From Caldilineae bacterium (GTDB lineage Bacteria; Chloroflexota; Anaerolineae; JAAEKA01), in contig JACKBK010000022.1 in assembly GCA_020634555.1 (NCBI GenBank), positions 1-57,695 on the forward strand: DNA of 57,695 nt, in the 5' to 3' direction. The notes below the pieces were generated by a model. That model did no database searches, was not told the origin of the DNA, and was given only the letters and a program-made list of their open reading frames with translations. Position numbers and translations under genes: made by a program. Every line of letters begins with the position of its first letter. Positions within the stretch are counted from its first letter, which is position 1. This document shows, piece after piece, positions 48,343-56,040 of this stretch.

Positions 48343-49761
48343 TCAGGATCGGGCTGGCTGGCCGACCCGTCGTCGCCGATCTGTCAGCCATCGCGCCAAC
48401 GCCGCGATCCCCAGCGCGGCAAAGAGCAACAGCACCGCGTCCACCGGCAGGCGGTAACGAGTCATTGCCCAGGTCATGATGTGCAGGATCGAATAGAAAC
48501 CAATGAAGAGATAGAGCATGGTGTAACGTCGCCAGTCAGCCCGCGAAAGCCAAAGGCCGTAGACCATGAAGGGGAGAAAGAGCGTAAATGAGAGCAACCG
48601 TCCCAGATTGAAGAGCAGGCTGCTGTCGCGGGTTGGCCAGGCCTCGAAGTAGTCGGCGACCCGGCTGAGGGAGAGCAGCAAATAGCGGCCCGGCTCATCG
48701 ACGATAAACTGGATGCCGCGCGCCATCAGCGCCCGATCCCATTGCGCTTCGTTCTGTGGTTGCGGGTTCAAATCCGTAGGCAGAGGCGCGGCCGCGTACT
48801 CCTGAAAGCTGCTGCCGTGCAGCGGGTGCTGTGCAGAGTACATCGCGTAACCGGCGTTGGAGTTGAGCAACAGAAAATCGCCGTAGACGCGGAAATTGCG
48901 CAAGGTAAAGGGCGCAATGAACACCAGAATGACCAGACCGGCTAGAACCAGCCGCAAGAGGGTGGACGAGAAAGGAGGGAAGCGAAGGAAAGCAGGGAAA
49001 CCGGAACCCGCAACAGTGGCGCGTTGGGCCTGGATGGCGCGCCAGAGCAGCCAAAGGAAAAGTACCACCACCCAGGGCAGGATCGACTGGCGCAGCAGAG
49101 CAGCCATGCCCAGTGCAACGCCAAGACCCAGCCACTCTGTCCAGCGGGGAGTCTGGCCGCGACGCACGGTTTGTTCCAGGGCCAACGCGCGCTCGATGGA
49201 CCAGATCAGCGTCACGATGAACAGCCCTTCAGTCTGGACCATCGCGCCGTAGAGAACGAAATAAGCGTAGATGGCAGCCAGGAAGGCGGCCAGGAGGGGG
49301 AGAGATTGATAAACGGTGAACGATGAGCGACGAATGGCAAATGCCGAAAGCAGGCGCGGGGGAAAAGCGCGACGAGCCAGAAAATAGATTACTAGCGGAA
49401 GAAAGATGCCGGTCAGAAGGGCGCTGAGCAGGCGCACGGCCAGAGGATGTGGACCAGCCAGCGCGTAGACGGCGGCGGCGAAGCCTGTGTATAAGAAGGA
49501 CCAGTGGGCCGTCGGCGCGCCAGCCGGCGCGAAGGGATACCAGGCAACAGGGAAGCTGAAGCCGTAGCCATCGGCAACGCGCGCGGCCAGGGTTGAATAA
49601 GATGTCTCATCCTTGCCGGGCGGAGTAGTATCCCCCAGATAGAGCGCGACACCAACACGCAGCAGAACCGACAACAGCAGGATGCCGGCCAGCAGCCAGG
49701 GAGTCAGGTCGCGCGGCGCCGGTTGGCCAGCCGCAGTTGAGTTGGAGGAGGGTGTTGTCAT
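48343..49761 (-). CDS. GT39/ArnT-like membrane glycosyltransferase with repeat-derived insert
   Basis: A 472-residue membrane protein with about ten helices. The outer loop after helix 1 has PPGKDETSYSTLAARVADGYGFS, the acidic motif of PMT/ArnT-type transferases. Two in-frame low-complexity pieces stand out. FAIRRSSFTVYQSL (about residues 138-152; 49305-49348) is encoded by a GAACGATGAGCGACGAATGG sequence seen elsewhere as intergenic repeat. FPAFLRFPPFSSTLLR (about 255-270) looks similar in kind. The ATG at 49761 lies after a good promoter; an in-frame ATG 72 bases upstream is inside the promoter. Confidence 0.82.
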   Translation of the reverse strand: MTTPSSNSTAAGQPAPRDLTPWLLAGILLLSVLLRVGVALYLGDTTPPGKDETSYSTLAARVADGYGFSFPVAWYPFAPAGAPTAHWSFLYTGFAAAVYALAGPHPLAVRLLSALLTGIFLPLVIYFLARRAFPPRLLSAFAIRRSSFTVYQSLPLLAAFLAAIYAYFVLYGAMVQTEGLFIVTLIWSIERALALEQTVRRGQTPRWTEWLGLGVALGMAALLRQSILPWVVVLFLWLLWRAIQAQRATVAGSGFPAFLRFPPFSSTLLRLVLAGLVILVFIAPFTLRNFRVYGDFLLLNSNAGYAMYSAQHPLHGSSFQEYAAAPLPTDLNPQPQNEAQWDRALMARGIQFIVDEPGRYLLLSLSRVADYFEAWPTRDSSLLFNLGRLLSFTLFLPFMVYGLWLSRADWRRYTMLYLFIGFYSILHIMTWAMTRYRLPVDAVLLLFAALGIAALARWLTDRRRRVGQPARS

Positions 49762-49774
49762 GCTACCGGAGATG

Positions 49775-49803
49775 AGTGTAGCACAGCCCAGGAGAAGCCG
49801 CAA
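49775..49803 (-). promoter_or_regulatory. Promoter of the GT39-like gene
   Basis: Minus-strand TTGCGG (49803-49798) and TACACT (49780-49775) with 17-base spacing. The -10 box is 13 bases before the ATG, leaving a leader of about 6 bases. Confidence 0.6.
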
Positions 49804-49839
49804 GATGTGTGCATTTTGTTGGACCCCGATCACAAAGGG

Positions 49840-50946
49840 CTAGGTGACAGCTCCCCAGCTCCCAATGCGTGTTATCTGCCGCGGTTCAATGGCAAACACG
49901 ACCCGCGGTGCCTGCATCAGGCTGTCCACCATCGCATCCAGGCGTTCCGCGGGCACGTAGCGGCCGGCGATACGCCGGGTGAGCGCGCGCGCCGCTTCGC
50001 CCTCGGCCACCAGCCGTGCTGTTCCTGTTGCCGATAGGCCGCGATAGGGCCGCACATCGCTGTCGATGGCAAAGCCGACCCGCGGGTTGTCCAGCATATT
50101 CCGCGCCTTGACGCGATCTGAAGCCGTGGTGACGAAGAACGCGCCATCCTCGTAGCCGTACCACACCGGCGTGACGTGGGGAAACCCATCGCGGCCGACT
50201 GTGCCCAGCCGCATCAGCAGGCCAGGCTGGTTGAGAAACGACTCGATGGCGGGGGTAATCAACGGGCTGCGGCTTTGAGGTTGCATGGGGTCATCCTCCG
50301 GGTCCGCGTGTTCCAGCGTGAGGTACTGTGCGAGGTCGGTGGGGAGATCCACGTCCAGCCCTAAGCGTGGCGAGCGGTGAATGTGATAGGCCAGGCCGCG
50401 GCTTTGTGCCTGCTGGCAGTGGCGGCGAAAGCTGTCGGGACCGAACTCGAAGTGTAGCGCCGCTGGCGGCCGCACCAGCAGCGCGTTGGTGCCTGCATTG
50501 TGGCTGTCCGGCGCGATCACCATCGCCCGCGCCGAGTAAAGCTGCTGGCTGGCACGCCAGAGCGCTTGAATGTCCACCGGCGTGACAAAGGGCAGGTCGG
50601 CAGGCAAGACCAGCAACGCGCTGGCGTTTTGGCCGGACGCCCAGGTCGTCGCTTGGGTCAGCGCTGCGTTCAGTGTCGCCTCCGGGCCAGACGGCGAATC
50701 CTCTGCCAGTGTTTCTTCAATTATGGGGGTCAGTCCAAATTGGCGCGCCGCGTCCAACGCTGCCTGATCAGCCGAAACCACTGCGCCGCGCGCACCCAAC
50801 GATTTCTGCGCCTCCTGCACGACGGCCAACACATGGCACAACAACGACCACGTTAACGCCAGCCGCTCTTCCTCGGCCAACACCGATGAAAGACGACTCT
50901 TTGACTCTGAGAGTCTCTTGACGGGGACGACGATGTGGAGTGTCAC
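49840..50946 (-). CDS. cofC: CofC (2-phospholactate guanylyltransferase) fused to a PPOX/F420-type flavin-binding domain
   Basis: Residues 1-215 are a nucleotidyltransferase of the CofC/FbiD type (HIVVPVKRLSESKSRLS, ALLVLPADLPFVTPVDIQAL, GTNALLVRPP, LGLDVDLPTDLAQYL). CofC charges phospholactate or phosphoenolpyruvate with GTP or GMP for F420 synthesis. Residues 222-368 form a split-barrel domain of the PPOX or F420-dependent reductase class (LMRLGTVGRDGFPHVTPVWYGYEDGAFF, NMLDNPRVGFAIDSD, GTARLV). The two are in one frame. A strong Shine-Dalgarno (GGAGGA) lies 7 bases before an internal ATG at 50286, so the C-terminal domain may also be made alone. The GTG start overlaps the cofD stop by 4 bp. 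Confidence 0.88.
   Translation of the reverse strand: MTLHIVVPVKRLSESKSRLSSVLAEEERLALTWSLLCHVLAVVQEAQKSLGARGAVVSADQAALDAARQFGLTPIIEETLAEDSPSGPEATLNAALTQATTWASGQNASALLVLPADLPFVTPVDIQALWRASQQLYSARAMVIAPDSHNAGTNALLVRPPAALHFEFGPDSFRRHCQQAQSRGLAYHIHRSPRLGLDVDLPTDLAQYLTLEHADPEDDPMQPQSRSPLITPAIESFLNQPGLLMRLGTVGRDGFPHVTPVWYGYEDGAFFVTTASDRVKARNMLDNPRVGFAIDSDVRPYRGLSATGTARLVAEGEAARALTRRIAGRYVPAERLDAMVDSLMQAPRVVFAIEPRQITRIGSWGAVT
50284..50299 (-). promoter_or_regulatory. Internal ribosome binding site in the cofC fusion
   Basis: On the minus strand GGAGGA (50299-50294), then 7 bases, then ATG (50286-50284), exactly at the junction between the CofC and PPOX-like domains. This is the strongest Shine-Dalgarno in this part of the window. 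Confidence 0.6.
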
Positions 50947-51911
50947 GCCAGGGAAACTGCAAAGTCCAGCACGTTCTGCGCCAGCCGCACCTTGCTGGCG
51001 TGGTTCACCATGATGGTGTCAGTAACCAACGCGGCGACGCCCAGCGTTTCCACGACTGCCTCGCTGGCGGCATCCGTCTCATCCAGCACGAATCCGTCGA
51101 GCCGGATCTGCTGCGCCAGGTGCCTGGCGACGGCTACCGGCGACACCTCTACGCCCAGCTCGGCCATAATCTTGGCTGCCGGTCCTTTAAGCGCCAGCCC
51201 GCCGACGATGGGCGAAACGGCGATCACCGGCGCATCCAGCGACGACAGATGATCCGCCATGCCAGGCAGGTGCAGGATCGGGTCCAGACTGAGGTAGGGG
51301 TTGCTGGGGCAGAGGATGACCGCGGCAGCCTTGTCCAGCGCGTCGAGAACTTGCGGCGAGGGCCGCGCCGCGTCGATGCCGGCGAACTCCAGGCGGATCA
51401 GCCGCGGTTCGCAGCGGCGGCGCACGAAGTAGTCCTGAAACGCCAGCACGCCCTCGTTGCTGTGGACCATTGTGCGCACCGGTTGATCGGACATGGGCAG
51501 GATCGCGGCTGTTATACCTACGCTCGATTTCAGTTCAAATATGACCTCAGTCAGTTCGGCGCCGGATTTAAGGTGCTGTGTGCGCACAAGATGGGTGCCC
51601 AGGTCGCGGTCACCCAACCGGAACCAGCTCTCGCCGCCGAACTTCGCAACCTGGTCCAGCGCGCGAAAGCTCTCGTCGGCCAGCCCCCAGCCCTGCTCCG
51701 GGTTGTTGATCCCGGCCAGGTTGTACATCACCGTGTCGAGGTCTGGGCAGACCGTCAGGCCCCAGTGTTCGAAGTCGTCGCCGGTGTTGACGACCACCGT
51801 CAGCCGCTCGCCAAGAAGCTGATACAGCCCATACGCCAGCTTCGCGCCGCCAACGCCGCCGGCCAGCGCAACAATCGGACCGTCAATGAATGGAGATAGG
51901 TGTTGTGTCAA
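50943..51911 (-). CDS. cofD: CofD/FbiA, 2-phospholactate (or phosphoenolpyruvate) transferase of F420 biosynthesis
   Basis: Joins the activated phospholactate-type unit from CofC to the deazaflavin Fo. GPIVALAGGVGGAKLAYGL at the start, VVNTGDDFEHWGLTVCPDLDTVMYNL and ILCPSNPYLSLDPIL are the CofD signature regions, and about 322 residues is the usual length. The start is uncertain. TTG at 51911 (TTG ACA CAA CAC) is the nearest to the domain, while an ATG at 51998 would add 29 residues of repeat-like sequence. Overlaps cofC by GTGA. cofE and the Fo synthase genes are not in the window. Confidence 0.92.
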   Translation of the reverse strand: MTQHLSPFIDGPIVALAGGVGGAKLAYGLYQLLGERLTVVVNTGDDFEHWGLTVCPDLDTVMYNLAGINNPEQGWGLADESFRALDQVAKFGGESWFRLGDRDLGTHLVRTQHLKSGAELTEVIFELKSSVGITAAILPMSDQPVRTMVHSNEGVLAFQDYFVRRRCEPRLIRLEFAGIDAARPSPQVLDALDKAAAVILCPSNPYLSLDPILHLPGMADHLSSLDAPVIAVSPIVGGLALKGPAAKIMAELGVEVSPVAVARHLAQQIRLDGFVLDETDAASEAVVETLGVAALVTDTIMVNHASKVRLAQNVLDFAVSLA

Positions 51912-51943
51912 GAGAAAATTCCGCGCGGATCGGGCAGCGTGGC

Positions 51944-52178
51944 ATCCGAACGATGAACGATGAAAGTTAAGAAAATGAGTCGGTAATTGGCTCGACATGC
52001 CCGCCGGGATGCTGCGCAAAACCTCCCGGCTACCCGCTCCGGGGCGCAAGCAGCCAAGTGGATGCCCTTTCAGGGCTGCGAAGCCCAGGCCCGCAGGGCC
52101 TTTCACCTTGTAGCCCGATGCGTTCACGGTCGGGCGGCCCTCGCTAACCTATTACCGGATTATTTTCTCAACCTTCAT
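51944..52178. repeat. Dispersed repeats between cofD and the enolase-superfamily gene
   Basis: Positions 52083-52178 are a second copy of the repeat at 11998-12095, in the same orientation, with few differences. Positions 51944-51994 hold GAACGATGAACGATGAAAG and GTCGGTAATTGGCTC, related to the insert in the GT39-like gene and to 541-575. No gene is visible from 51912 to 52213. Confidence 0.7.
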
Positions 52179-52213
52179 CAATCGGTGGGAAAGGCCGACG
52201 CCTCCTCGTAGTC

Positions 52214-53275
52214 CTAAAAATCAATGTGGCAGCCAAGACCGGGCACGTCGCTGGCGATCAGCCAGCCTTCTTCGAAGCGAAAACCCGCTGTCGTCGGGTC
52301 GTCCACCAGGTCGAAGTGGCCGTCGAGGTCGCCGTACTGCACGTTGGGGCTGCTGAGAGCGAAAGCCAGCCCGGCCGCGATCAGCAACGCCGGTTCGTTG
52401 AGACAGCCGACCATGGTCGCCAGATGGCCAGCGCGGGCAATAGCGTCGATCTGGCGGGCCTGTGAGAGGCCACCACAGGTTGTCAGCTTGATGCTGATGC
52501 CGCGCGCGGCCCGCTGTGAAACGATCTCCAGCGCGGTTTCCGGCCCCAGCACACTTTGGCTGGCCAGTATCGGCGCCCGGCTGACCTCGGAGACCTGGCG
52601 CAGCGCGTCCAGGTCTCGGGCCGGCGTGGGCTGCTCCAACATCTCGATCTTGTCCTGCAGCGCGCGCGCCACGTCCAGCGCCTGGCGGACGCTGTAGCCC
52701 TGATCGGCATCCAGGCGCAGCGTTAAATCGGGCAGGGCATCACAGACGGCTGCAACGCGCCGCACGTCCTCCTCCGGGTCTTGCCCACCCTTGATCTTGA
52801 GAATACGAAAGCCTTGCCGGGCGCGCATCCGGGCCAGTTCCACGGTCTCAGCAACCGTTCCCAGCCCGACGGCCACCGAGGTGCGGATGCGATAGCGATA
52901 CCCGCCCAGCAGCCGGTGCAAGGGCAGGCCGGCGGCCAGCCCCAGCAGATCGTGGAAAGCGATATCAAACGCGCACAAGGCCGACGGCGTGCCGATGGTT
53001 AGTTTGGATAGCTCATCCAGTGCGTACTCGGTGTTGAGGGGATTCAGGTCGCGGGCGCGGTCGGCGCAACGATGGCAGGCGCGGGTGACGCTGTCCCTCG
53101 TCTCACCGGTCAGCGCCGGATCAAAGGCCGCGCACCCCCAGGCTGAACGCCCGTCTTGCAAATCGACCCGAATGAAGACAACACAGGCTCGCTCGACCTT
53201 CTCCTCGTACAGCACACGATAAGGCATGCTGAGAGTCAGTTCAACCGGGACGACTTCAACGTTGGTGATTAGCAT
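52214..53275 (-). CDS. Enolase-superfamily protein with altered active site
   Basis: A 353-residue protein of the mandelate racemase/muconate-lactonising-enzyme group. The N-terminal capping domain is followed by the barrel. The KxK motif is present (RILKIKGG), as are the first metal Asp (LRLDADQGY) and the Glu (MLEQP). Where the third metal ligand usually sits (ADES type) this protein reads LASQSV. Where the barrel-strand-6 lysine usually sits (KLMKCGG type) it reads KLTTCGG. It may therefore have lost ordinary epimerase chemistry, or use other residues. Alignment is from memory. Nearest known group: dipeptide epimerase/OSBS-like. Confidence 0.78.
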   Translation of the reverse strand: MLITNVEVVPVELTLSMPYRVLYEEKVERACVVFIRVDLQDGRSAWGCAAFDPALTGETRDSVTRACHRCADRARDLNPLNTEYALDELSKLTIGTPSALCAFDIAFHDLLGLAAGLPLHRLLGGYRYRIRTSVAVGLGTVAETVELARMRARQGFRILKIKGGQDPEEDVRRVAAVCDALPDLTLRLDADQGYSVRQALDVARALQDKIEMLEQPTPARDLDALRQVSEVSRAPILASQSVLGPETALEIVSQRAARGISIKLTTCGGLSQARQIDAIARAGHLATMVGCLNEPALLIAAGLAFALSSPNVQYGDLDGHFDLVDDPTTAGFRFEEGWLIASDVPGLGCHIDF

Positions 53276-53308
53276 AGCGTTCCTCCGTTGCCAGGAGAGG
53301 CAGGTGGC

Positions 53309-53611
53309 TCACCGACCATCTTCGATCAAACGCCCGACCGCCGGCACCCGCTGGAAAACGGACTCGCTGTGCGGCGCCTTGCGCAGCGAGCGGGTCAGGT
53401 CCAGCCCCGAGTAGTGCAGATCGCGGTGCATGCCGCCGCGCCAGTTGGGTGCATCGGTAACATCGTAAACGATGCCCATGTAGGCGATATAGGCCCGGCG
53501 GCCGCGTTCGCCGTTGTACTGGCGCAGCTCCATCTCGGTGAACTCGCGGTCGGGCACCGGCTGCTCCTCACGAACGACCGGCGCAACTTCCGGCGGATCA
53601 AACCAGTTCAT
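53309..53611 (-). CDS. Cytochrome b5-like heme/steroid-binding domain protein
   Basis: A 100-residue protein with REFTEMELRQYNGERGRRAYIAYMGIVYDVT, then WRGGMHRDLHYSGLDLTRSL, the pattern of the small bacterial cytochrome-b5-like/MAPR-type proteins (FTxEEL...YDVT...GxH). The two histidines in the second part could serve as heme ligands. The ATG at 53611 overlaps the stop of the DinB gene (ATGA); the longer open frame upstream runs inside that gene and is not used. Likely an electron carrier or heme-binding partner. Confidence 0.82.
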   Translation of the reverse strand: MNWFDPPEVAPVVREEQPVPDREFTEMELRQYNGERGRRAYIAYMGIVYDVTDAPNWRGGMHRDLHYSGLDLTRSLRKAPHSESVFQRVPAVGRLIEDGR

Positions 53612-54135
53612 AGACGTTCCTGCGCGGATCGCAGCGCGCCGATCTGGCCGCGATGTTCGGCTTCGTGCTGCGTCAGGTGGTGCAGCACCCACTCCGGCGT
53701 CACATCGTAGTCCGGCAGCGAACGCAGGCGACGAAACTCGACACCGTCCATGGCCTGGTACACGTCGAGCAGCCGGGCGCGCACCGCGCCTAACCGATCG
53801 AGATGTTGCGCCAGGGTGTAGCCGGTCGCCGCAGTGAGGTTGCCTGCCGCGTCCCTGTGAACGAGAGGAAAGAGCGACGCCATGTCGGCAGGCAACTCCT
53901 GCTCCAGTACCTCGGTGTGGAGCCAGTCGGCTTCGATAAGCGCGATATGATAGAGGATCGTCCCGATGCTGCTTTCGTCCGCGGGATGGCGGTCGACGAG
54001 ATCGTCGCGCAGGCCATCGAGCGCCTCCAGGGTTCGCGCGCGGCCATCTTCGAGCCGCCACAGCGCCCGGCCAATGGAAGGATCGCGGCTGGCAACAGGT
54101 GGAACCGTCAACGTTTCGCGAGTGTTTGCGTCCAT
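53608..54135 (-). CDS. DinB-family protein
   Basis: A 175-residue four-helix protein. The three metal-histidine regions are seen in IGTILYHIALIEADWL, WVLHHLTQHEAEH and HRGQIGALR. Related to DinB/YfiT-type metal-binding proteins used as thiol transferases or in stress responses. It ends by overlapping the cytochrome-b5-like gene and begins 2 bp after another DinB gene, so the three form a tight operon. Substrate unknown. Confidence 0.85.
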   Translation of the reverse strand: MDANTRETLTVPPVASRDPSIGRALWRLEDGRARTLEALDGLRDDLVDRHPADESSIGTILYHIALIEADWLHTEVLEQELPADMASLFPLVHRDAAGNLTAATGYTLAQHLDRLGAVRARLLDVYQAMDGVEFRRLRSLPDYDVTPEWVLHHLTQHEAEHRGQIGALRSAQERL

Positions 54136-54137
54136 AG

Positions 54138-54668
54138 CTAGCCCTCGTTTTCCGCCGCCCTCGGCTGGTTCTCCAGCCAAGACACCAGATGAGCGGTGTG
54201 TTCGATATCGTGGGCGATGACTTCCTGCATCATGCCGGCGGCAGTGGCCGTCTCGCCGGCCGCAACGTGCAGCTCGAAAAGCTCCTCCGGCGTGGCCCAC
54301 CCCAGGTTCCACAGCAACTCCTCGCGGATCAGCGCCAGGTTACGAATCGTCTCCTCCCAGGTCCAGTCGCGCTTGCGCAGGTATTCCTTGCGATTCCAGG
54401 CGTCCACGCCGGCCGCGTCGCTGAGCCACTCGATCTTGTACCCCTCGCGGTTGATCAGCATCTGCGACAGGGTGAGCAGCCGGTCCTCCCAACTGGCGAT
54501 GTGGCCGACGATATCCTTCACCGACCAGGCATCATCCATCGCCGGGATCAGCCGTAGATCGGCGGGTAGGTCGCGGACGACACGCAACAGATCATTGCGC
54601 ACCGTTCCCAGGCGCTCGACCAGATGTTGCTTGTTCGCTTCTGTGGGTAGAGTTGAGAATTCAGGCAT
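54138..54668 (-). CDS. DinB-superfamily protein (ClbS/DUF1706-like)
   Basis: A 176-residue helical protein. MDDAWSVKDIVGHIASWEDRLL carries the first conserved His. MMQEVIAHDIEHTAHLVSWLE holds the last pair. YKIEWLSDAAGVDAWNRKEY in the middle is typical of the damage-inducible DinB-like proteins that act on small molecules. It is the first gene of the three-gene DinB-DinB-cytochrome-b5 operon. Confidence 0.83.
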   Translation of the reverse strand: MPEFSTLPTEANKQHLVERLGTVRNDLLRVVRDLPADLRLIPAMDDAWSVKDIVGHIASWEDRLLTLSQMLINREGYKIEWLSDAAGVDAWNRKEYLRKRDWTWEETIRNLALIREELLWNLGWATPEELFELHVAAGETATAAGMMQEVIAHDIEHTAHLVSWLENQPRAAENEG

Positions 54669-54840
54669 TGGTTCAAGCTGGCAACACCAGCGGCATACCC
54701 AGGTCAATCAAACGCCGGCGCACTGTCGCTTCGGCGACATAATCGCCAGTAAATCATGGTAAGCAGGCAGATGCGCCAGGAACTCCAGGCCCATAACCGC
54801 CTGGTATGCCTTAGCAGCGCACCAGACGCAGGATGCGAAT

Positions 54841-56040
54841 TCATCCGCTGTTGACCCGCAGATACTCCTCCGCCACGCCGGCCAGAATCGCCACGCCCAG
54901 TGGCATCGCCTGTTCGTCGATGTCGAAGCGTGGGCTGTGATGCGGCTCAGGCTGTCCGTTGCTGCCAGGTTGCGCACCCAGCACCAGGAAGCAGCCGGGC
55001 ACCCGGTTCAGAACCTCCGCCATGTCCTCGGCCACGGTCAGCATCGGACCGTCGGCGACCGCATCGGGACCCAGCACCTCGGATGCTACCCGCCGCACAT
55101 ATTCGGCCGCGTCAGGATCGTTGACCAGCGGTGGCGCGTGGAAAGTCACTTCCAACGTGTAGCTCGCGCCAAACGCCGCGCACACGCCGCCCAGCACCGC
55201 GTGCATCCGCTCGATGACCTGTTGGCGCACAGCGTGGTCGAAGGTGCGCAGCGTGCCGCCCAGGGTAACCCGCTCGGCGATGACGTTGAACGCGCTGCCG
55301 CCGGCGATCTCGCCGATGGTCAGCACGGCCGGCGCCAGCGGGTCGATGCCACGGCTGGCCACCGTCTGAAGCTGAGCGACCGCGTAGGCGGCGACCACGA
55401 TGGCATCGACACCCTGGTGCGGCAATGCGCCATGCGCGCCGCGTCCCACAATCTCGATTTCGAACTTGTCCGCCGACGCCCACAGCGGGCCATCCTTGAC
55501 AACCCCGTGGCCGACCGGCCACAGGCTCCAGACGTGCAGCCCGAAAGCAGCTTGCGGTGCGGGGTTTTCCAGCACGCCGTCGGCGATCATCGCCCGCGCG
55601 CCTGAAGCGATCTCCTCGGCCGGCTGGAACATGAACTTGACCCGGCCCGGCAGATTTTCCTGTCGCCTTGCCAGCAGCGTCGCCACGCCTAGCCCGATAG
55701 CGGTGTGGGCGTCGTGCCCGCAGGCGTGCATCTTGCCTTCGGTCAGCGACGCAAAAGACAAACCGGTCTCCTCAAAGATCGGCAGCGCGTCCATGTCGAA
55801 GCGCAACAGAACGGTCGGACCGGGCCGGCTGCCCTCCAAAATGCCGACCACGCCCGTCTGCCCGACGCCGGTTTGCACCTCCAGGCCAAGCTGCGCAAGG
55901 CTGGCAGCGACGATGCCCGCGGTGCGGTGTTCCTGAAATGCCAGCTCGGGGTGGCGGTGCAGGTCGCGCCGCCAAGCGACAAGCTGGCCCATCAGCCCCT
56001 GCGCAGCAGCAAGCGTGGCCGGTTCGTTGCGAGTGGTCAT
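54841..56040 (-). CDS. M20-family amidohydrolase
   Basis: A 399-residue zinc or manganese hydrolase of the hippurate/IAA-amino-acid hydrolase type, removing acyl groups from amino acids. The metal site is seen in MHACGHDAHTAIGLG, FMFQPAEEIASGARAM and HHSPRFDIDEQAM. RRDLHRHPELAFQEH is the hallmark N-terminal stretch. Length and motifs are complete. Its ATG overlaps the patatin-like gene stop (ATGA), so the two are coupled. Confidence 0.94.
   Translation of the reverse strand: MTTRNEPATLAAAQGLMGQLVAWRRDLHRHPELAFQEHRTAGIVAASLAQLGLEVQTGVGQTGVVGILEGSRPGPTVLLRFDMDALPIFEETGLSFASLTEGKMHACGHDAHTAIGLGVATLLARRQENLPGRVKFMFQPAEEIASGARAMIADGVLENPAPQAAFGLHVWSLWPVGHGVVKDGPLWASADKFEIEIVGRGAHGALPHQGVDAIVVAAYAVAQLQTVASRGIDPLAPAVLTIGEIAGGSAFNVIAERVTLGGTLRTFDHAVRQQVIERMHAVLGGVCAAFGASYTLEVTFHAPPLVNDPDAAEYVRRVASEVLGPDAVADGPMLTVAEDMAEVLNRVPGCFLVLGAQPGSNGQPEPHHSPRFDIDEQAMPLGVAILAGVAEEYLRVNSG

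Noticed and set aside
54708..54840. A short minus-strand reading stretch (EFASCVWCAAKAYQAVMG...) between the M20 and DinB genes.
   Set aside because: It is part of a frame that begins inside the M20 gene, has no start of its own and no recognised family.
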